NCBI RefSeq assembly: GCF_001883705.2
Contig: NZ_MDEQ02000006.1
Span: 186,001 to 250,000, forward strand
From: Burkholderia catarinensis
GTDB taxonomy: Bacteria; Pseudomonadota; Gammaproteobacteria; Burkholderiales; Burkholderiaceae
Direction of reading: 5' to 3'
Length of the DNA: 64,000 nt
Under the pieces are notes generated by a model that saw only the letters and a program-made list of their open reading frames with translations, did no database searches and had not been told where the DNA came from. Both the position numbers and the translations under genes were made by a program. Below, one piece after another: positions 1 through 9,023 of the stretch. Position 1 is the first letter of the stretch. The number at the start of each line of letters is the position of its first letter.

Positions 1-780
1 GCCGACCGGCAGCAGCCGGCGCGCCAGGTCGCGATCGAGCCGGTCGACATACGCGTTGCAGGCAAGCACGAGCACGTCCGCGCGCACCTCGCCGCGCGCC
101 GTGCGGGCGACATGGCCGCCGGCCGTCTCGCAGCAGTCGAGCACGCGGCTCTGTTCGAAGATGCGGCCGCCCGCGCGCTCGATCGTCTGCGCGAGGCCGA
201 GCGCGAGCTTCAGCGGATTCAGGTGGCCGGCCTCGGGATCGTGGAGCGCCGCGAGATAGCGCGTGCCGCCGATCCAGTCGGGCATCTCGTCACGCCCGAT
301 CACGCGCAGGCGGTCGTAACCCCAGCGCTCGGCTGCCTCGTCGCGGGCCTGCGCGAGCATCGCGACGCGGCGCGGCCGCACGGCGGCCCACAGGCTGCCG
401 GGCCGGTAGTCGATGTCGAAACCGTGCCGCTCCGGCAGTTCGCGTACCTCGGCCGCCGCCCAGCGCATGCTGTCCCACAGCACGCGCGCGCCGTCGCGGC
501 CGAGCGAATCCTCGAGCGGCTGCATGTCGCACGACCAGCCGAGCAGCGCCTGCCCGCCGTTGCGGCCCGACGCGGCCCACGCGACGCGGCTCGCTTCGAG
601 CACGACGACGCGCTTGCCGGCAAGCGCGAGGCGCAATGCCGTATGCAGCCCGCTGAAGCCCGCGCCGACGACGAGCACGTCGGCGTCGATGCGTTCGTCC
701 AGTTCCGGACGATGCGGGATCGGCGCCGGATAGGTGCTGGCGTAGTAGCTTGCGACGTGACGGTCGGACTGCACGAACAT
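1..780 (-). CDS. FAD-dependent amine oxidoreductase, PuuB-like (3' end outside window)
   Basis: The reverse-strand frame is open from an ATG at 780 to the window edge, giving 260 visible residues and no stop, so the C-terminus is missing. The N-terminus has a dinucleotide-binding fold (DVLVVGAGFSGLHTALRLA) ending in an acidic VVVLEA strand, then SGRNGGQ, the flavin-contact motif of the DAO family. Further on, GHLNPLKLALGLA and a VLACNAYVDRLD strand resemble gamma-glutamylputrescine oxidase (PuuB) and related oxidases that oxidise gamma-glutamylated or simple amines in polyamine breakdown. The family and fold are seen directly; the exact substrate is inferred. No polyamine-pathway partner is visible in the window. 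An inverted repeat lies just upstream in the leader. Confidence 0.8.
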   Translation of the reverse strand, partial: MFVQSDRHVASYYASTYPAPIPHRPELDERIDADVLVVGAGFSGLHTALRLALAGKRVVVLEASRVAWAASGRNGGQALLGWSCDMQPLEDSLGRDGARVLWDSMRWAAAEVRELPERHGFDIDYRPGSLWAAVRPRRVAMLAQARDEAAERWGYDRLRVIGRDEMPDWIGGTRYLAALHDPEAGHLNPLKLALGLAQTIERAGGRIFEQSRVLDCCETAGGHVARTARGEVRADVLVLACNAYVDRLDRDLARRLLPVG

Positions 781-1338
781 GCGGACTCCCGTGAAAATTA
801 CGCCGATAAATTTCATGAAAAATTAGCACGGCAATTTCACGGAAGCAAGCGAGCAAAAAAAAACGGCGTATCGGTCTGATGAATCAACGCTGCGCCGTTA
901 GTCTGGTTAGCTGAAGATTCGCGGCCCGGGCAGACCCAGTCAGCGCCGAAATGGACTTTCGTGAAAGCCGCGAAGATCGATGGCGTCCAGGTCTGGCGGG
1001 TTCGTACTTCCATCCTCGATCGCCGTTGTCGGACGGGTCGGCCGGCCTGCCTCCAGCCGCACGCACCTGCCTTGCCTGTGGTGCAGACACCGGAAACATC
1101 GGCTCGAAATGCGCCCTCGCCCGCGGCATGAGGCGCTCCGGATCGGCCGATACACGAAACGCCTCGCGCATGAACCGCACTGGCCCGGTGAATGTTCCTG
1201 CCATCCGCCCGGACCAAATTTTTACCCTTGTAAAAATTTTGGACGGAGAGAATGACGCGCTGAAACCGAACGTCACCCACCCAAGCACGGCCCCCGTAAA
1301 CCCTTTCAGACCCAACCCAATCGCTGACGGGAGACAAG
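781..1338. promoter_or_regulatory. Divergent intergenic region, FAD oxidase / codB
   Basis: This 558-bp region separates the leftward FAD oxidase from the rightward permease operon. It has no convincing gene of its own. On the oxidase side there is a perfect 10-bp palindrome TTTCATGAAA (811-820) flanked by GTGAAAATT (791-799) and AATTTCAC (833-840), and a related CTTTCGTGAAAG dyad at 956-967. The separate dyad near the permease is listed on its own. Function as regulator sites is inferred. Confidence 0.5.
1214..1242. promoter_or_regulatory. Putative operator of the cod operon (dyad)
   Basis: Arms AAATTTTTAC (1216-1225) and GTAAAAATTT (1230-1239) are perfect complements around the 4-nt spacer CCTT, and flanking CC/GG extend the symmetry. 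It lies about 97 bp upstream of the permease start and is much more AT-rich than its surroundings. A short-spacer dyad of this size is typical of a TetR-family operator, and the same operon ends in a TetR gene, so autoregulation is a reasonable inference. A hairpin role in the leader cannot be excluded. Confidence 0.5.
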
Positions 1339-2634
1339 ATGCCCACGAACCGGGATGCAAGCCCGATGGACAAATCGGATCACGGAGAATTCTCGCTGAG
1401 CGAAGTCCCGCTCGAGAAACGCACCGGATTTCTGTCCATCACGATGGTGTTGTTGAGTTTCACGTTCTTCACGGGAACGATGTTTGCCGGCGGCAAGATC
1501 GGTGTAGCCTTCGACGTCGTCAGCATGATCCAGATCGCCTTAATCGGAAACCTGTTGCTCGCCGCCTATGCGGCATCGCTTGCGCTGATTGCCGCCCGCA
1601 GCGGCCTGAATGCGGTACTGATGGGGCGATTCTGCTTCGGGGAAGTCGGCAGCAAGCTGTCCGATTTCCTGCTCGGCTTCGCCGAACTCGGCTGGTACGC
1701 ATGGGGAACCGCGACGGTGGCGATCGTATTGGTCAAGCTGCTGGGTTGGCCGGCCTCCGTTACCACGCCGTTGATGATCCTCTTCGGCTTCGGATTTTCC
1801 ATCACGGCCATCATCGGCTATCGCGGCATGGATGTGCTGTCGCGCGTCTCCGTGCCGTTGATGTTCGTGCTTCTGATGACGTCGATGTGGATCGCCACCC
1901 GCGATATCGGCGGGTGGGCCGGCCTCACGCATATCGCGCCGTCTCATCCGATGCAGTTCTCGGCCGCCGTGACCATGGTCATCGGCACCTTTGCCAGCGG
2001 CGCCACCCAGGCAACCAACTGGACCCGCCTCGCACGCAGCGCGCGCAGCGCCGTCTCGGCCAGCATGATCGGATTCTTCGCGGGCAACGGCCTGATGATC
2101 GTCGCGGGCGCATACTGCGCAATCGTCTATCAGCAAGCCGACATCGTCGAGGTGATGATGCTGCAGGGCCTGTCGATCGCGGCGGTCGTGATGCTGTGCC
2201 TCAATCTCTGGACCATCCAGGGGCCGACAATGTACAACGTGGCAGCCGCCGGATGCCATCTGCTGCGCACCGAACGGCGCCGCACGCTCGTACTCGTGGG
2301 CGCGGCGATCGGCATCGTGCTCGCGGTCGGCGGGATGTACGAGTTGCTGATTCCGTTCCTGGTGCTGCTCGGCTCGATCATTCCGCCGGTCGGCGGCGTG
2401 ATCATGGCGGACTACTGGTACCGCCATCGCGGGCAATACCCGTCGCTTGCCGCCGCCCGCCTTCCGCGCTTCAACCTGGTCGGCCTGGCCGCGTATGCAA
2501 TCGGCGCCGGACTCGCCTATACATCGCCGTGGATCGCGCCGATCGTCGGCATCGCGGCGTCCGCCGCCGCCTACATCGTGCTGCTGCAGATTGCCCGCGC
2601 GTTCACGCGCGAGCCGTCGGTTCAGGGTGAATGA
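1339..2634 (+). CDS. codB: Cytosine permease (NCS1 family)
   Basis: A 431-aa integral membrane transporter of the nucleobase:cation symporter-1 family, resembling E. coli CodB. It would import cytosine or a related base across the inner membrane with a cation. About 12 hydrophobic segments are visible, starting near residue 30, with conserved stretches such as FFTGTMFAGGK and a Gly-rich FGFGFSITAIIGYRGMD segment. The ATG at 1339 follows GGGAGACAAG. The stop overlaps an ATG that opens the deaminase frame, so the two are cotranscribed and probably coupled. The partner gene supports a salvage role; uptake of another purine or pyrimidine base is possible. Confidence 0.88.
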   Translation: MPTNRDASPMDKSDHGEFSLSEVPLEKRTGFLSITMVLLSFTFFTGTMFAGGKIGVAFDVVSMIQIALIGNLLLAAYAASLALIAARSGLNAVLMGRFCFGEVGSKLSDFLLGFAELGWYAWGTATVAIVLVKLLGWPASVTTPLMILFGFGFSITAIIGYRGMDVLSRVSVPLMFVLLMTSMWIATRDIGGWAGLTHIAPSHPMQFSAAVTMVIGTFASGATQATNWTRLARSARSAVSASMIGFFAGNGLMIVAGAYCAIVYQQADIVEVMMLQGLSIAAVVMLCLNLWTIQGPTMYNVAAAGCHLLRTERRRTLVLVGAAIGIVLAVGGMYELLIPFLVLLGSIIPPVGGVIMADYWYRHRGQYPSLAAARLPRFNLVGLAAYAIGAGLAYTSPWIAPIVGIAASAAAYIVLLQIARAFTREPSVQGE

Positions 2635-2678
2635 TTCCGCTGCGTGCCCTCCCGCTGCCCAAAAATACAGGAATGCTC

Positions 2679-3932
2679 ATGAAAATCATCAACGCCAGAT
2701 TGCGCGGCCGTAGCGGCCTCTTCACGATCGACATCGATGCGGGCACGATTCGCGGCATCGGCCTCCAGCCGTCGCCGCTGACGCCACAAGAGGACGACGT
2801 CATCGATGCGGGCAGCAATCTCGTCATCCCGCCGCTGGTCGAGCCGCATATCCACCTGGATGCGACGCTGACCGCGGGCGAACCCGAGTGGAACATGAGC
2901 GGCACGCTGTTCGAAGGTATCGAGCGGTGGGGCCAGCGCAAGGCCACCATTACCCATGAGGATACGAAAACCCGCGCCCACACCACGATCGGGATGTTGC
3001 GCGACCACGGCATCCAGCACGTGCGTACGCACGTGGACGTCACCGATCACACACTTGCCGCGTTGAAGGCGATTCTCGAGGTCAGGGACGAAGCGCGCGA
3101 TCTCATCGATCTGCAGATCGTCGCCTTCCCTCAGGAAGGCATCGAGTCGTTCGAGAACGGACGTGCACTGATGGAGCGCGCAATCGAAATGGGTGCCGAC
3201 GTCGTCGGCGGCATTCCGCATTTCGAGAACACGCGCGACCAGGGCGTGAGCTCCATCAAGTTCCTGATGGAGCTCGCGGAGCGCAAGGACTGCCTTGTCG
3301 ACGTTCATTGCGACGAAACCGACGATCCGCAATCGCGCTTCCTGGAAGTGCTTGCCGAGGAAGCGCGGGTTCGCGGGATGGGCACGCGCGTCACCGCCAG
3401 CCACACGACCGCGATGGGTTCCTACGACAACGCCTACTGCTCGAAGCTTTTCCGGTTGCTGAAGCGGTCGGAAATCCATTTTGTTTCGTGTCCGACCGAA
3501 AGCATCCACCTGCAGGGGCGTTTCGACACCTTCCCGAAACGACGCGGCATTACGCGTGTTGCGGAACTCGATCGCGCCGGCATCAACGTGTGCTTCGGAC
3601 AGGATTCGATCAAGGATCCGTGGTATCCCATCGGCAACGGAAACATCCTGCGCATCCTCGACGTCGGCCTGCACGTGTGCCACATGCTCGGCTACGAAGA
3701 CCTGCAGCGATGCCTCGACTTCGTGACGGAGCACAGCGCCCATGCGATGTCCCTGGGCGATCGCTATGGCATCGCCGTCGGGCGGCCGGCCAATCTGCTG
3801 ATCCTCGACGCGGATTGCGACTATGAAGTGGTTCGCAAACAGGCCAAGGTGCGATTGTCGCTCCGTGCCGGGAAGGTCATCATGCAGCGCGCGCCTGAAC
3901 GCATCACCTATCCTGAAGCGGGCACGCGTTGA
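2679..3932 (+). CDS. codA: Cytosine deaminase (amidohydrolase family)
   Basis: A cytoplasmic metal-dependent hydrolase that converts cytosine to uracil and ammonia. Seen: EPHIHLD near residue 50 (the HxH metal site), HVDVTD, HCDE with the catalytic Glu, SHTTAM, and GQDSIKDPWYP carrying the metal-ligand Asp. These match CodA in order and spacing. From 2679 the protein has 417 residues (E. coli 427) and starts KIINARL as in CodA, with AGGA seven bases upstream. An upstream in-frame ATG at 2631, overlapping the permease stop, would add 16 residues and is a less likely start. The family also contains isoguanine and creatinine deaminases, so substrate assignment rests partly on the neighbouring permease. 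Confidence 0.85.
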   Translation: MKIINARLRGRSGLFTIDIDAGTIRGIGLQPSPLTPQEDDVIDAGSNLVIPPLVEPHIHLDATLTAGEPEWNMSGTLFEGIERWGQRKATITHEDTKTRAHTTIGMLRDHGIQHVRTHVDVTDHTLAALKAILEVRDEARDLIDLQIVAFPQEGIESFENGRALMERAIEMGADVVGGIPHFENTRDQGVSSIKFLMELAERKDCLVDVHCDETDDPQSRFLEVLAEEARVRGMGTRVTASHTTAMGSYDNAYCSKLFRLLKRSEIHFVSCPTESIHLQGRFDTFPKRRGITRVAELDRAGINVCFGQDSIKDPWYPIGNGNILRILDVGLHVCHMLGYEDLQRCLDFVTEHSAHAMSLGDRYGIAVGRPANLLILDADCDYEVVRKQAKVRLSLRAGKVIMQRAPERITYPEAGTR

Positions 3933-3975
3933 GCGGGCGACGACGCGAGTCCGACATGCTGGAGGAAGCATCGTG

Positions 3976-4650
3976 ATGAACCCGTCCGAGCCGACTGCAG
4001 GAACGCCGGGCCGGCCTCGCGGCCGGCGCGAAGCGCTGCGCGACAATCTCGAGGCGGCCATTCTCGCCGCTGCCGAAGAATCGTTTTCCGCTTACGGATT
4101 CGAGGGGAGTTCCGTCGCGACAATCGCAGCGGCCGCCGGCCTGTCGAAGCAGAACCTGATGTACTACTTCCCCACGAAGCTGGCGCTCTACCAACGCGTG
4201 CTGGACGACGTATTGCGGGACTGGCTCGGCAGAATGCGGGAGTTTGCGGCGCCCGATCGCGAGCCCGCGGAAGCCATGTCGGCCTATATCCGGGCCAAAC
4301 TCGAATTCTCCAGAAATCGCCCGCATGGATCGCGGGTTTTTGCGCTGGAGATCATCGGCGGGGCCAAGACCTACGGAAAGGAAATCCGCAAACAACTGAT
4401 TCCGGTGTTGCGCGACGACATCCGGGTGCTCGAACGCTGGATCGAGGAAGGCAAGGTCAGGCAGGTCGATGCCGAGCACCTGTTCTTCCTGATCTGGGCA
4501 GCCACGCAGGCGTATGCGGATTTCGCCCCCCAGATGCTGCTGGTGCTCGGCAAGCGTGCGCTGGGAAGCGACGATTTCGACGCGGCTTACCGCACCATCT
4601 CGGATCTGGTGCTCAACGCGCTGATCACCGGAGACGGAAAGACGGATTGA
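3976..4650 (+). CDS. TetR-family regulator, RutR-like
   Basis: A 224-aa regulator. The N-terminal helix-turn-helix (about residues 20-70) has the TetR signature SSVATIAAAAGLSKQNLMYYF. The remainder fits the YcdC/RutR-type C-terminal domain (SRVFALEII, YADFAPQML). RutR responds to pyrimidines and controls their catabolism, which fits its position as third gene after a cytosine permease and deaminase. The start at 3976 is preceded by GGAGGAAGC; a GTG three bases upstream is an alternative. The likely target is the dyad at 1214-1242; the effector (uracil or another base) is inferred. Confidence 0.82.
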   Translation: MNPSEPTAGTPGRPRGRREALRDNLEAAILAAAEESFSAYGFEGSSVATIAAAAGLSKQNLMYYFPTKLALYQRVLDDVLRDWLGRMREFAAPDREPAEAMSAYIRAKLEFSRNRPHGSRVFALEIIGGAKTYGKEIRKQLIPVLRDDIRVLERWIEEGKVRQVDAEHLFFLIWAATQAYADFAPQMLLVLGKRALGSDDFDAAYRTISDLVLNALITGDGKTD

Positions 4651-4722
4651 CCGCTTGACCGCCTCCGTCGCCATTCATGCACGGCACCTCGGCGCCGTCA
4701 ACACTCGCCGGGGAACCGCCGG

Positions 4723-5160
4723 TCAGTCGTCGTGCTTGTAGCGCTTCTTGTTCTTGTACTTGTTGCCGTGGTAATGATCGTTGGAACGCGAGTTGTTGCG
4801 CGACACGTGGCCGCCCAGCGCCGCGCCCGCGCCGCCGCCCACGGCGGCGCCGACGAGCCCGCCGGCCGTGCCGCCCATCGCGTTGCCCGCAGCGGTGCCT
4901 GCTCCGCCGCCCAGTGCGCCGCCGACGATCGCGCCCGTGCGTTCGCGTTTGTTCGACGTCACCGCACCGCCTGCACCACCGCCCACTGCCCCGCCGATCA
5001 CGGCGCCCGTGCTACCGCCAACCGCGTTGCCGACCGCCGCGCCGGCAACGCCACCCAGCGCGCCGCCCAGTGCGTTGTTCGTGTCGCCTGCCACGGCAGG
5101 CAGCGACGCCACCGCCGTCGCACCGACCACCACGGCCATCCCAAGCAATTTCTTCAGCAT
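4723..5160 (-). CDS. Glycine-zipper envelope protein
   Basis: A 145-aa protein with an N-terminal signal or anchor (MLKKLLGMAVVVGATAVASLPAVAG). About 80 residues of GGALGGxxGxAxGxAxGG repeats follow, interrupted by the basic stretch SNKRERTG, and the tail is His/Lys/Asn-rich (DHYHGNKYKNKK). Glycine-zipper repeats form packed membrane helices in small envelope proteins of the Rcc01693/OmpA-linked type. The start at 5160 is preceded by GGAGAGGGC. It is transcribed convergently with the TetR gene. The biochemical role is unknown; the tail could bind metal or nucleic acid. Confidence 0.75.
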   Translation of the reverse strand: MLKKLLGMAVVVGATAVASLPAVAGDTNNALGGALGGVAGAAVGNAVGGSTGAVIGGAVGGGAGGAVTSNKRERTGAIVGGALGGGAGTAAGNAMGGTAGGLVGAAVGGGAGAALGGHVSRNNSRSNDHYHGNKYKNKKRYKHDD

Positions 5161-5280
5161 CTGTCTGCCCTCTCCGCCTTCCGAGATATCGATGAGCGAA
5201 TCTAGCACCTTTCCGGAAAGCCCATCGTAATGAAGCGTTAAATCGGGCGGTGTCCTGGTCGGCGCGCGTTTTAGCGGACT

Positions 5281-5478
5281 GTGTCTGTTTCCACGGACGA
5301 GTTCGTCGGGATGCTCGACGCAGTCGATATCGCGCTGCTCGCGGATATCCGCAAGATGACGTGCTCGCGCTCCAATCCCCGGTTCAACGAAGCGACGCTG
5401 CCGGACGCGCTGGCCGCCGCCGGCATCGCGTACGAACACATCGCCGCACTCGGCGGCCGGCGCGGCGATCCGGCCTGA
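5281..5478 (+). pseudogene. DUF488 fragment
   Basis: A 65-codon GTG-started frame whose translation (DEFVGML, LLADIRKMTCSRSNPRF, AAAGIAYEHIAALGGRRG) matches the interior of DUF488 proteins. The usual N-terminal TIGHS strand and roughly the last half of the domain are absent. No ribosome-binding site precedes it. It therefore looks like a remnant, sitting in the otherwise empty 5161-5598 gap. A functional mini-protein cannot be excluded but is unlikely. Confidence 0.6.
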
Positions 5479-5598
5479 CGGCGCGATCGTCTATCCGGAC
5501 GCCGGGGACGACGCCACGGCGCCGGGGGCAACCTCGCCCCCGAACGCATAGCGCGGCGCCCGTTCGATGGCACGGCCGGCAGCGCGTCGCGAACATCG

Positions 5599-6894
5599 TC
5601 AGTGCCGCGCCGACGCGGGTGCGCCATTCGCCTGCATCAGGCTCGTGCGCACGGCCGGCATCCCCGACGTCACCGCACCGCCGGCCGGAATCGTCCCGGA
5701 CGGGGAAGCGCCGACCGGCGGCGCCAGCGCCACACCGCCCAGTGAATTGCCGTACGCGACGATATCGGCGGCCGGGCAGTTGTTCGTCAGCAGCGACACC
5801 GGCATGCCGGCGATCGATGCGAGCGTCGTGTCGCCCACCGAAAAATGGCAGACGTTCCCCAACGCCCGGAAGCCGGCATAGCCGGAGCCCGATACGCGGT
5901 TGCCCTTCACGACGACGTACGACACCGTCCCCGACCAGGTATCGAGTTCGATCGCGCCCTGCTGGGTAGGCGGCAGGCCGTTGTTCGCATTCGTGCCGTC
6001 CTGGATCGCGCCGACGACGTTGTTCTCGATCACCACGTCCGACACGCCGTAGGTCTTCCAGGAATCCTCCTGCGCGACCAGGATGCCGGCCGCCTTCTGC
6101 ACGCCGCTGACGGTGTTGTTCGAAATCGTCACGGACCGCCCGCCGACCACGGCGATGCCGCGCCCCCAGTAGTTGCCCGACACCGTATTCCCGTCGATCA
6201 GCACGTTGGCGCTGAGGCGGCCGTCACCCTGGTAGCTGACGACAGCGATCAGGTCGTCGCCGGTGTCCTTCACCGTGTTGCCGCGCACCAGCACGTTGGT
6301 CGAGCCATAGGTGGCGTGGATGCCGTCGGCCAGCGTCGCCTGCACGGTGTTGCCCACGATCGCCACGCTGCTGCCGCCGAACACGAAGATCCCGGCGCCG
6401 GCGCCACCCTGGATCGTCACGCCGAGCACCTGGACGCCGGCGCCCGTCACCTCGACCTTCGTCGATGCGGGCGTCGTCAGCCGCGTCGTGCCCGTGCCGA
6501 CCAGTGTGACGCCGACGAGCGTCGAACCGCTGCCGCTCATCACGATGGTCTGATCGGCCGGGTTGGTCGCAACCAGCGTCGCGCCATAGCCCGAGATCAC
6601 GACGTCCGTTCTGGACACCGTCAGCGACCGACCGACGGCGTAGCGCCCCGGCGCGAGCACGAGGCGCTGGCCCGGCTGCAATGCATCGAACGCGGCCTGC
6701 AGCGCGTCGGCCTGGTCGCCACCGTTCGCCGTCGGCTGGACGGTCACGGCCGGAAGCACCGCCGCGCTGCGCAACGGATGCGCATGCCGCGTGCCGCCCG
6801 GCGTGTAGGCGGCCGCTGGCGATGCGGCAAAACATGCGGTACAGATCAGGCAGACGGCCGTACTCGGGCCGACCCCGCGAAACGACTTTCTCAT
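5599..6894 (-). CDS. Secreted right-handed parallel beta-helix protein
   Basis: A 431-aa protein starting at MRKSFRG, preceded by GAGAGAAC. A signal peptide (residues 1 to about 30, ending SPAAA) indicates export. Residues about 50-330 are parallel beta-helix repeats: GDQADALQAAFDAL then repeated VxIxGNTVxG-type rungs (VAIVGNTVQA, VLVRGNTVKD, VLIDGNTVSG, VTISNNTVSG, VVIENNVVGA, VVVKGNRVSG). The fold is that of pectate-lyase-like and C5-epimerase-like proteins and phage tailspikes, so carbohydrate binding or cleavage is plausible, but no catalytic set could be assigned. It is monocistronic, with an unusual hairpin about 125 bp upstream of the start. Confidence 0.78.
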   Translation of the reverse strand: MRKSFRGVGPSTAVCLICTACFAASPAAAYTPGGTRHAHPLRSAAVLPAVTVQPTANGGDQADALQAAFDALQPGQRLVLAPGRYAVGRSLTVSRTDVVISGYGATLVATNPADQTIVMSGSGSTLVGVTLVGTGTTRLTTPASTKVEVTGAGVQVLGVTIQGGAGAGIFVFGGSSVAIVGNTVQATLADGIHATYGSTNVLVRGNTVKDTGDDLIAVVSYQGDGRLSANVLIDGNTVSGNYWGRGIAVVGGRSVTISNNTVSGVQKAAGILVAQEDSWKTYGVSDVVIENNVVGAIQDGTNANNGLPPTQQGAIELDTWSGTVSYVVVKGNRVSGSGYAGFRALGNVCHFSVGDTTLASIAGMPVSLLTNNCPAADIVAYGNSLGGVALAPPVGASPSGTIPAGGAVTSGMPAVRTSLMQANGAPASARH

Positions 6895-7519
6895 GGTTGT
6901 TCTCTCACGCCCGTTCGCCCATGACGACCGGCCAACGGCTGACGGTCGCGAGGCGTTCGAGCAACGGCGATCGTACGGCGCATGGCACACGCGCCGAACC
7001 ATCCCGACTGCGCCATTCATTTGCTCCGCCGATGCGGCGGAGCAACGGCAACGAAGCGCCGTCGCGTGGCCGCGATCGACACCCGGTCGCCTGTTCGCCC
7101 GCCGGCGCGCATGCGTGTCCCCCGAGAAAAGGCGGCCCGATTCCGACGCGCCGGCACCGCGTGGCCGGAATCGAACCCGTCAACAGGAATTGCGTTCCCG
7201 AGCGCACCGGGCGCCGGCTGCCCCCCCCAACCCTGCCGGTTCTTTCCCGCCACTCATCAACCAGTCTATTTCGCGCGCAGCGTTCGACAATCCGACATTG
7301 GTCGCACGACGTCGTAAGACCGCCCGTCCGCCCGCCCGGGACATCCTCGACCTTGGTCTCGGGCGGTGCGGCATCGTCGCTTGCGCCGGCCGGGAAGGCT
7401 CGCGGCGACACTGCGATCGCAGCAGTTCACGCCGCCTCCCGTCCTGCATTACCATCGTGCGTTCGCCGCGCCTGCCCGATTCCGGCAGGTGAGCCCCGTC
7501 ACCTTGCGCCCCCGCTCCG
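6895..7519. other. 625-bp intergenic region, no gene recognised
   Basis: The region lies between the divergent beta-helix and TauE/SafE genes. Apart from the hairpin at 7021-7045 no supported gene, RNA or repeat was seen; reading frames here are GC-skew artefacts without family resemblance. Confidence 0.5.
7021..7045 (-). promoter_or_regulatory. Perfect hairpin in the beta-helix gene leader
   Basis: TTGCTCCGCC (7021-7030) and GGCGGAGCAA (7036-7045) are perfect complements around GATGC. It lies upstream of the beta-helix gene, roughly 125-150 bp before the start codon. There is no U-tract on either side, so it may be an operator or a leader structure rather than a terminator. Confidence 0.45.
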
Positions 7520-8260
7520 ATGCTCGCTCTCGTCATCCTCGCCGGCCTCTGGGCCGGACTGCAGAACACCCTCGCGGGCGGCGGCTCGTTCGTCACGCTG
7601 CCCGCGCTGATCGTGTCGGGCATGTCGCCGCTCGCGGCGAACATCACGTCGACGGTCGCGCTGTTTCCCGCGCAGGTCACGACCGGCTGGGCGAGCCGCA
7701 GCATGGTGCGCGGCGTGGGCAGGCTGTCGTTTCGCGCGCTGTTCGCGATCAGCATCGTCGGCGGCGCGCTCGGCGGGCTGCTGTTGCTGAAGACGCCTTC
7801 GTCGATCTTCTCGCGCCTCGTGCCGTGGCTCGTGCTGTTCGCGACGATCGTGTTCGCGTGGGGCAGCTTTTTCCGTAAGCCGCGCGAAGGCACGGCCCAC
7901 CACCTCGGCACCGTCCCCGCCGCGCTCTCGCAGTTCATGATCGCGATCTACGGCGGCTATTTCGGCGGCGGGCTCGGCTTCCTGATGATGGCCACGCTGA
8001 CGATGGCCGGCCTGTCGCCGCGTCACGCGATGTCGACGAAGAACGCGCTCGCGGGCGTGATGAACGCGTCGGCCGTCGTGCTGTTCCTGACGTCGCCGCA
8101 CCTGCACTGGGGTTCGGCACTCGCGCTCGGCGGCGGCGCGATCGTCGGCGGCCTGCTCGGCTCGTGGGCGCTGCATCGCGTAAACGAACGCGTGCTGCGG
8201 ATCGGGATCGTCTGCATCGGCGCGGTGCTGACCGTCGGGTTGTTCGTCAAGCCGATCTGA
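7520..8260 (+). CDS. TauE/SafE family membrane transporter
   Basis: A 246-aa inner-membrane protein with about eight hydrophobic segments arranged as two related halves. The Gly-rich motif QNTLAGGGSFVTLPAL of the first half is mirrored by IYGGYFGGGLGFLMMATL of the second, which is characteristic of the TauE/SafE (DUF81) family of sulfite, sulfoacetate or other organosulfur anion exporters. No sulfur-metabolism gene is adjacent, so the substrate is unknown. The gene converges on the NnrU gene. Confidence 0.85.
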   Translation: MLALVILAGLWAGLQNTLAGGGSFVTLPALIVSGMSPLAANITSTVALFPAQVTTGWASRSMVRGVGRLSFRALFAISIVGGALGGLLLLKTPSSIFSRLVPWLVLFATIVFAWGSFFRKPREGTAHHLGTVPAALSQFMIAIYGGYFGGGLGFLMMATLTMAGLSPRHAMSTKNALAGVMNASAVVLFLTSPHLHWGSALALGGGAIVGGLLGSWALHRVNERVLRIGIVCIGAVLTVGLFVKPI

Positions 8261-8444
8261 CGCACGCGCATCACTGCCGCCGCCGCGGCAATTGATGAGC
8301 AAACCTCAAGACGTCTTTCGCCTATCTCGTTTGCCGTCGCGGCGGCGCCTGCCCACAACCTGGGGTTGCCATCGTCATCACCCTCTCGCGGGCGCGGCGG
8401 GCGACCTGGGCGCCCTGCTCGTCAATCCTCGCAGGCGTGCCCGC

Positions 8445-9023
8445 TCAGCCGAACGGCCGCACGCCGATCAGCCAGCCGTGCAGGAACAGCGCGAAGACCG
8501 CCCACACGACGAGCCCGGCCACGATCGCCACGGCATCGCCCGACAGCTTGCCGGCCGGATAGCGGACGCCGTTGCGGCGGTCGCGCGCGCGCCACACGAC
8601 GAAATCGACCAGCGACCATACGAAGAAGGCGCCGAACAGCACGACCGCATGCAGCGTGCCGTTCGCGAGCAGGTGCGCGACCGCCCATACCATCACGCCG
8701 GCCACCATCGGATGGCCGACGAGCGTCTTGATGCGGTTGCCGGGCACGTAGGATGCGGCGATCAGCACGAATGCGATCGCGGTCAGCATGCCGGTGAGGT
8801 GGCGCACGCCGACGGGTGACACCCACAGCAACGTCACGCTCTGGCGCGCGATCCCGTAACCCCAGACGATCAACACGAAGCCCACGATCGACGCGATCGC
8901 ATAGGGGCCTTTCCAGCGTTTCTCGCCGATCCGCTCGATGGTCGCGGATCGCCAGCCGTCCGCGACGATCCGGATCGAGTGCACACCGAGGAAGATCGCT
9001 AAACCGAGAATCAGGACGAGCAT
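8445..9023 (-). CDS. NnrU family membrane protein
   Basis: A 192-aa protein with five to six membrane segments. HSIRIVADGWRSA, RHLTGMLTAIAFVLIAASY and GHPMVAGVMVWAVAHLLANG match the NnrU family, which is related to isoprenylcysteine methyltransferase-like membrane proteins. NnrU was named for nitrite/nitric oxide reduction loci, but many members, including this one, sit away from denitrification genes, so a denitrification role is not supported here. It is separated from the next leftward gene by 295 bp. Confidence 0.82.
   Translation of the reverse strand: MLVLILGLAIFLGVHSIRIVADGWRSATIERIGEKRWKGPYAIASIVGFVLIVWGYGIARQSVTLLWVSPVGVRHLTGMLTAIAFVLIAASYVPGNRIKTLVGHPMVAGVMVWAVAHLLANGTLHAVVLFGAFFVWSLVDFVVWRARDRRNGVRYPAGKLSGDAVAIVAGLVVWAVFALFLHGWLIGVRPFG

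Noticed and set aside
951..2630. 559-codon plus-strand frame overlapping the permease
   Set aside because: It is out of frame with codB and Arg/Pro-rich; the permease frame has transmembrane segments and a ribosome-binding site.
2622..4061. 479-codon minus-strand frame opposite codA
   Set aside because: Antisense shadow of the deaminase with no family match.
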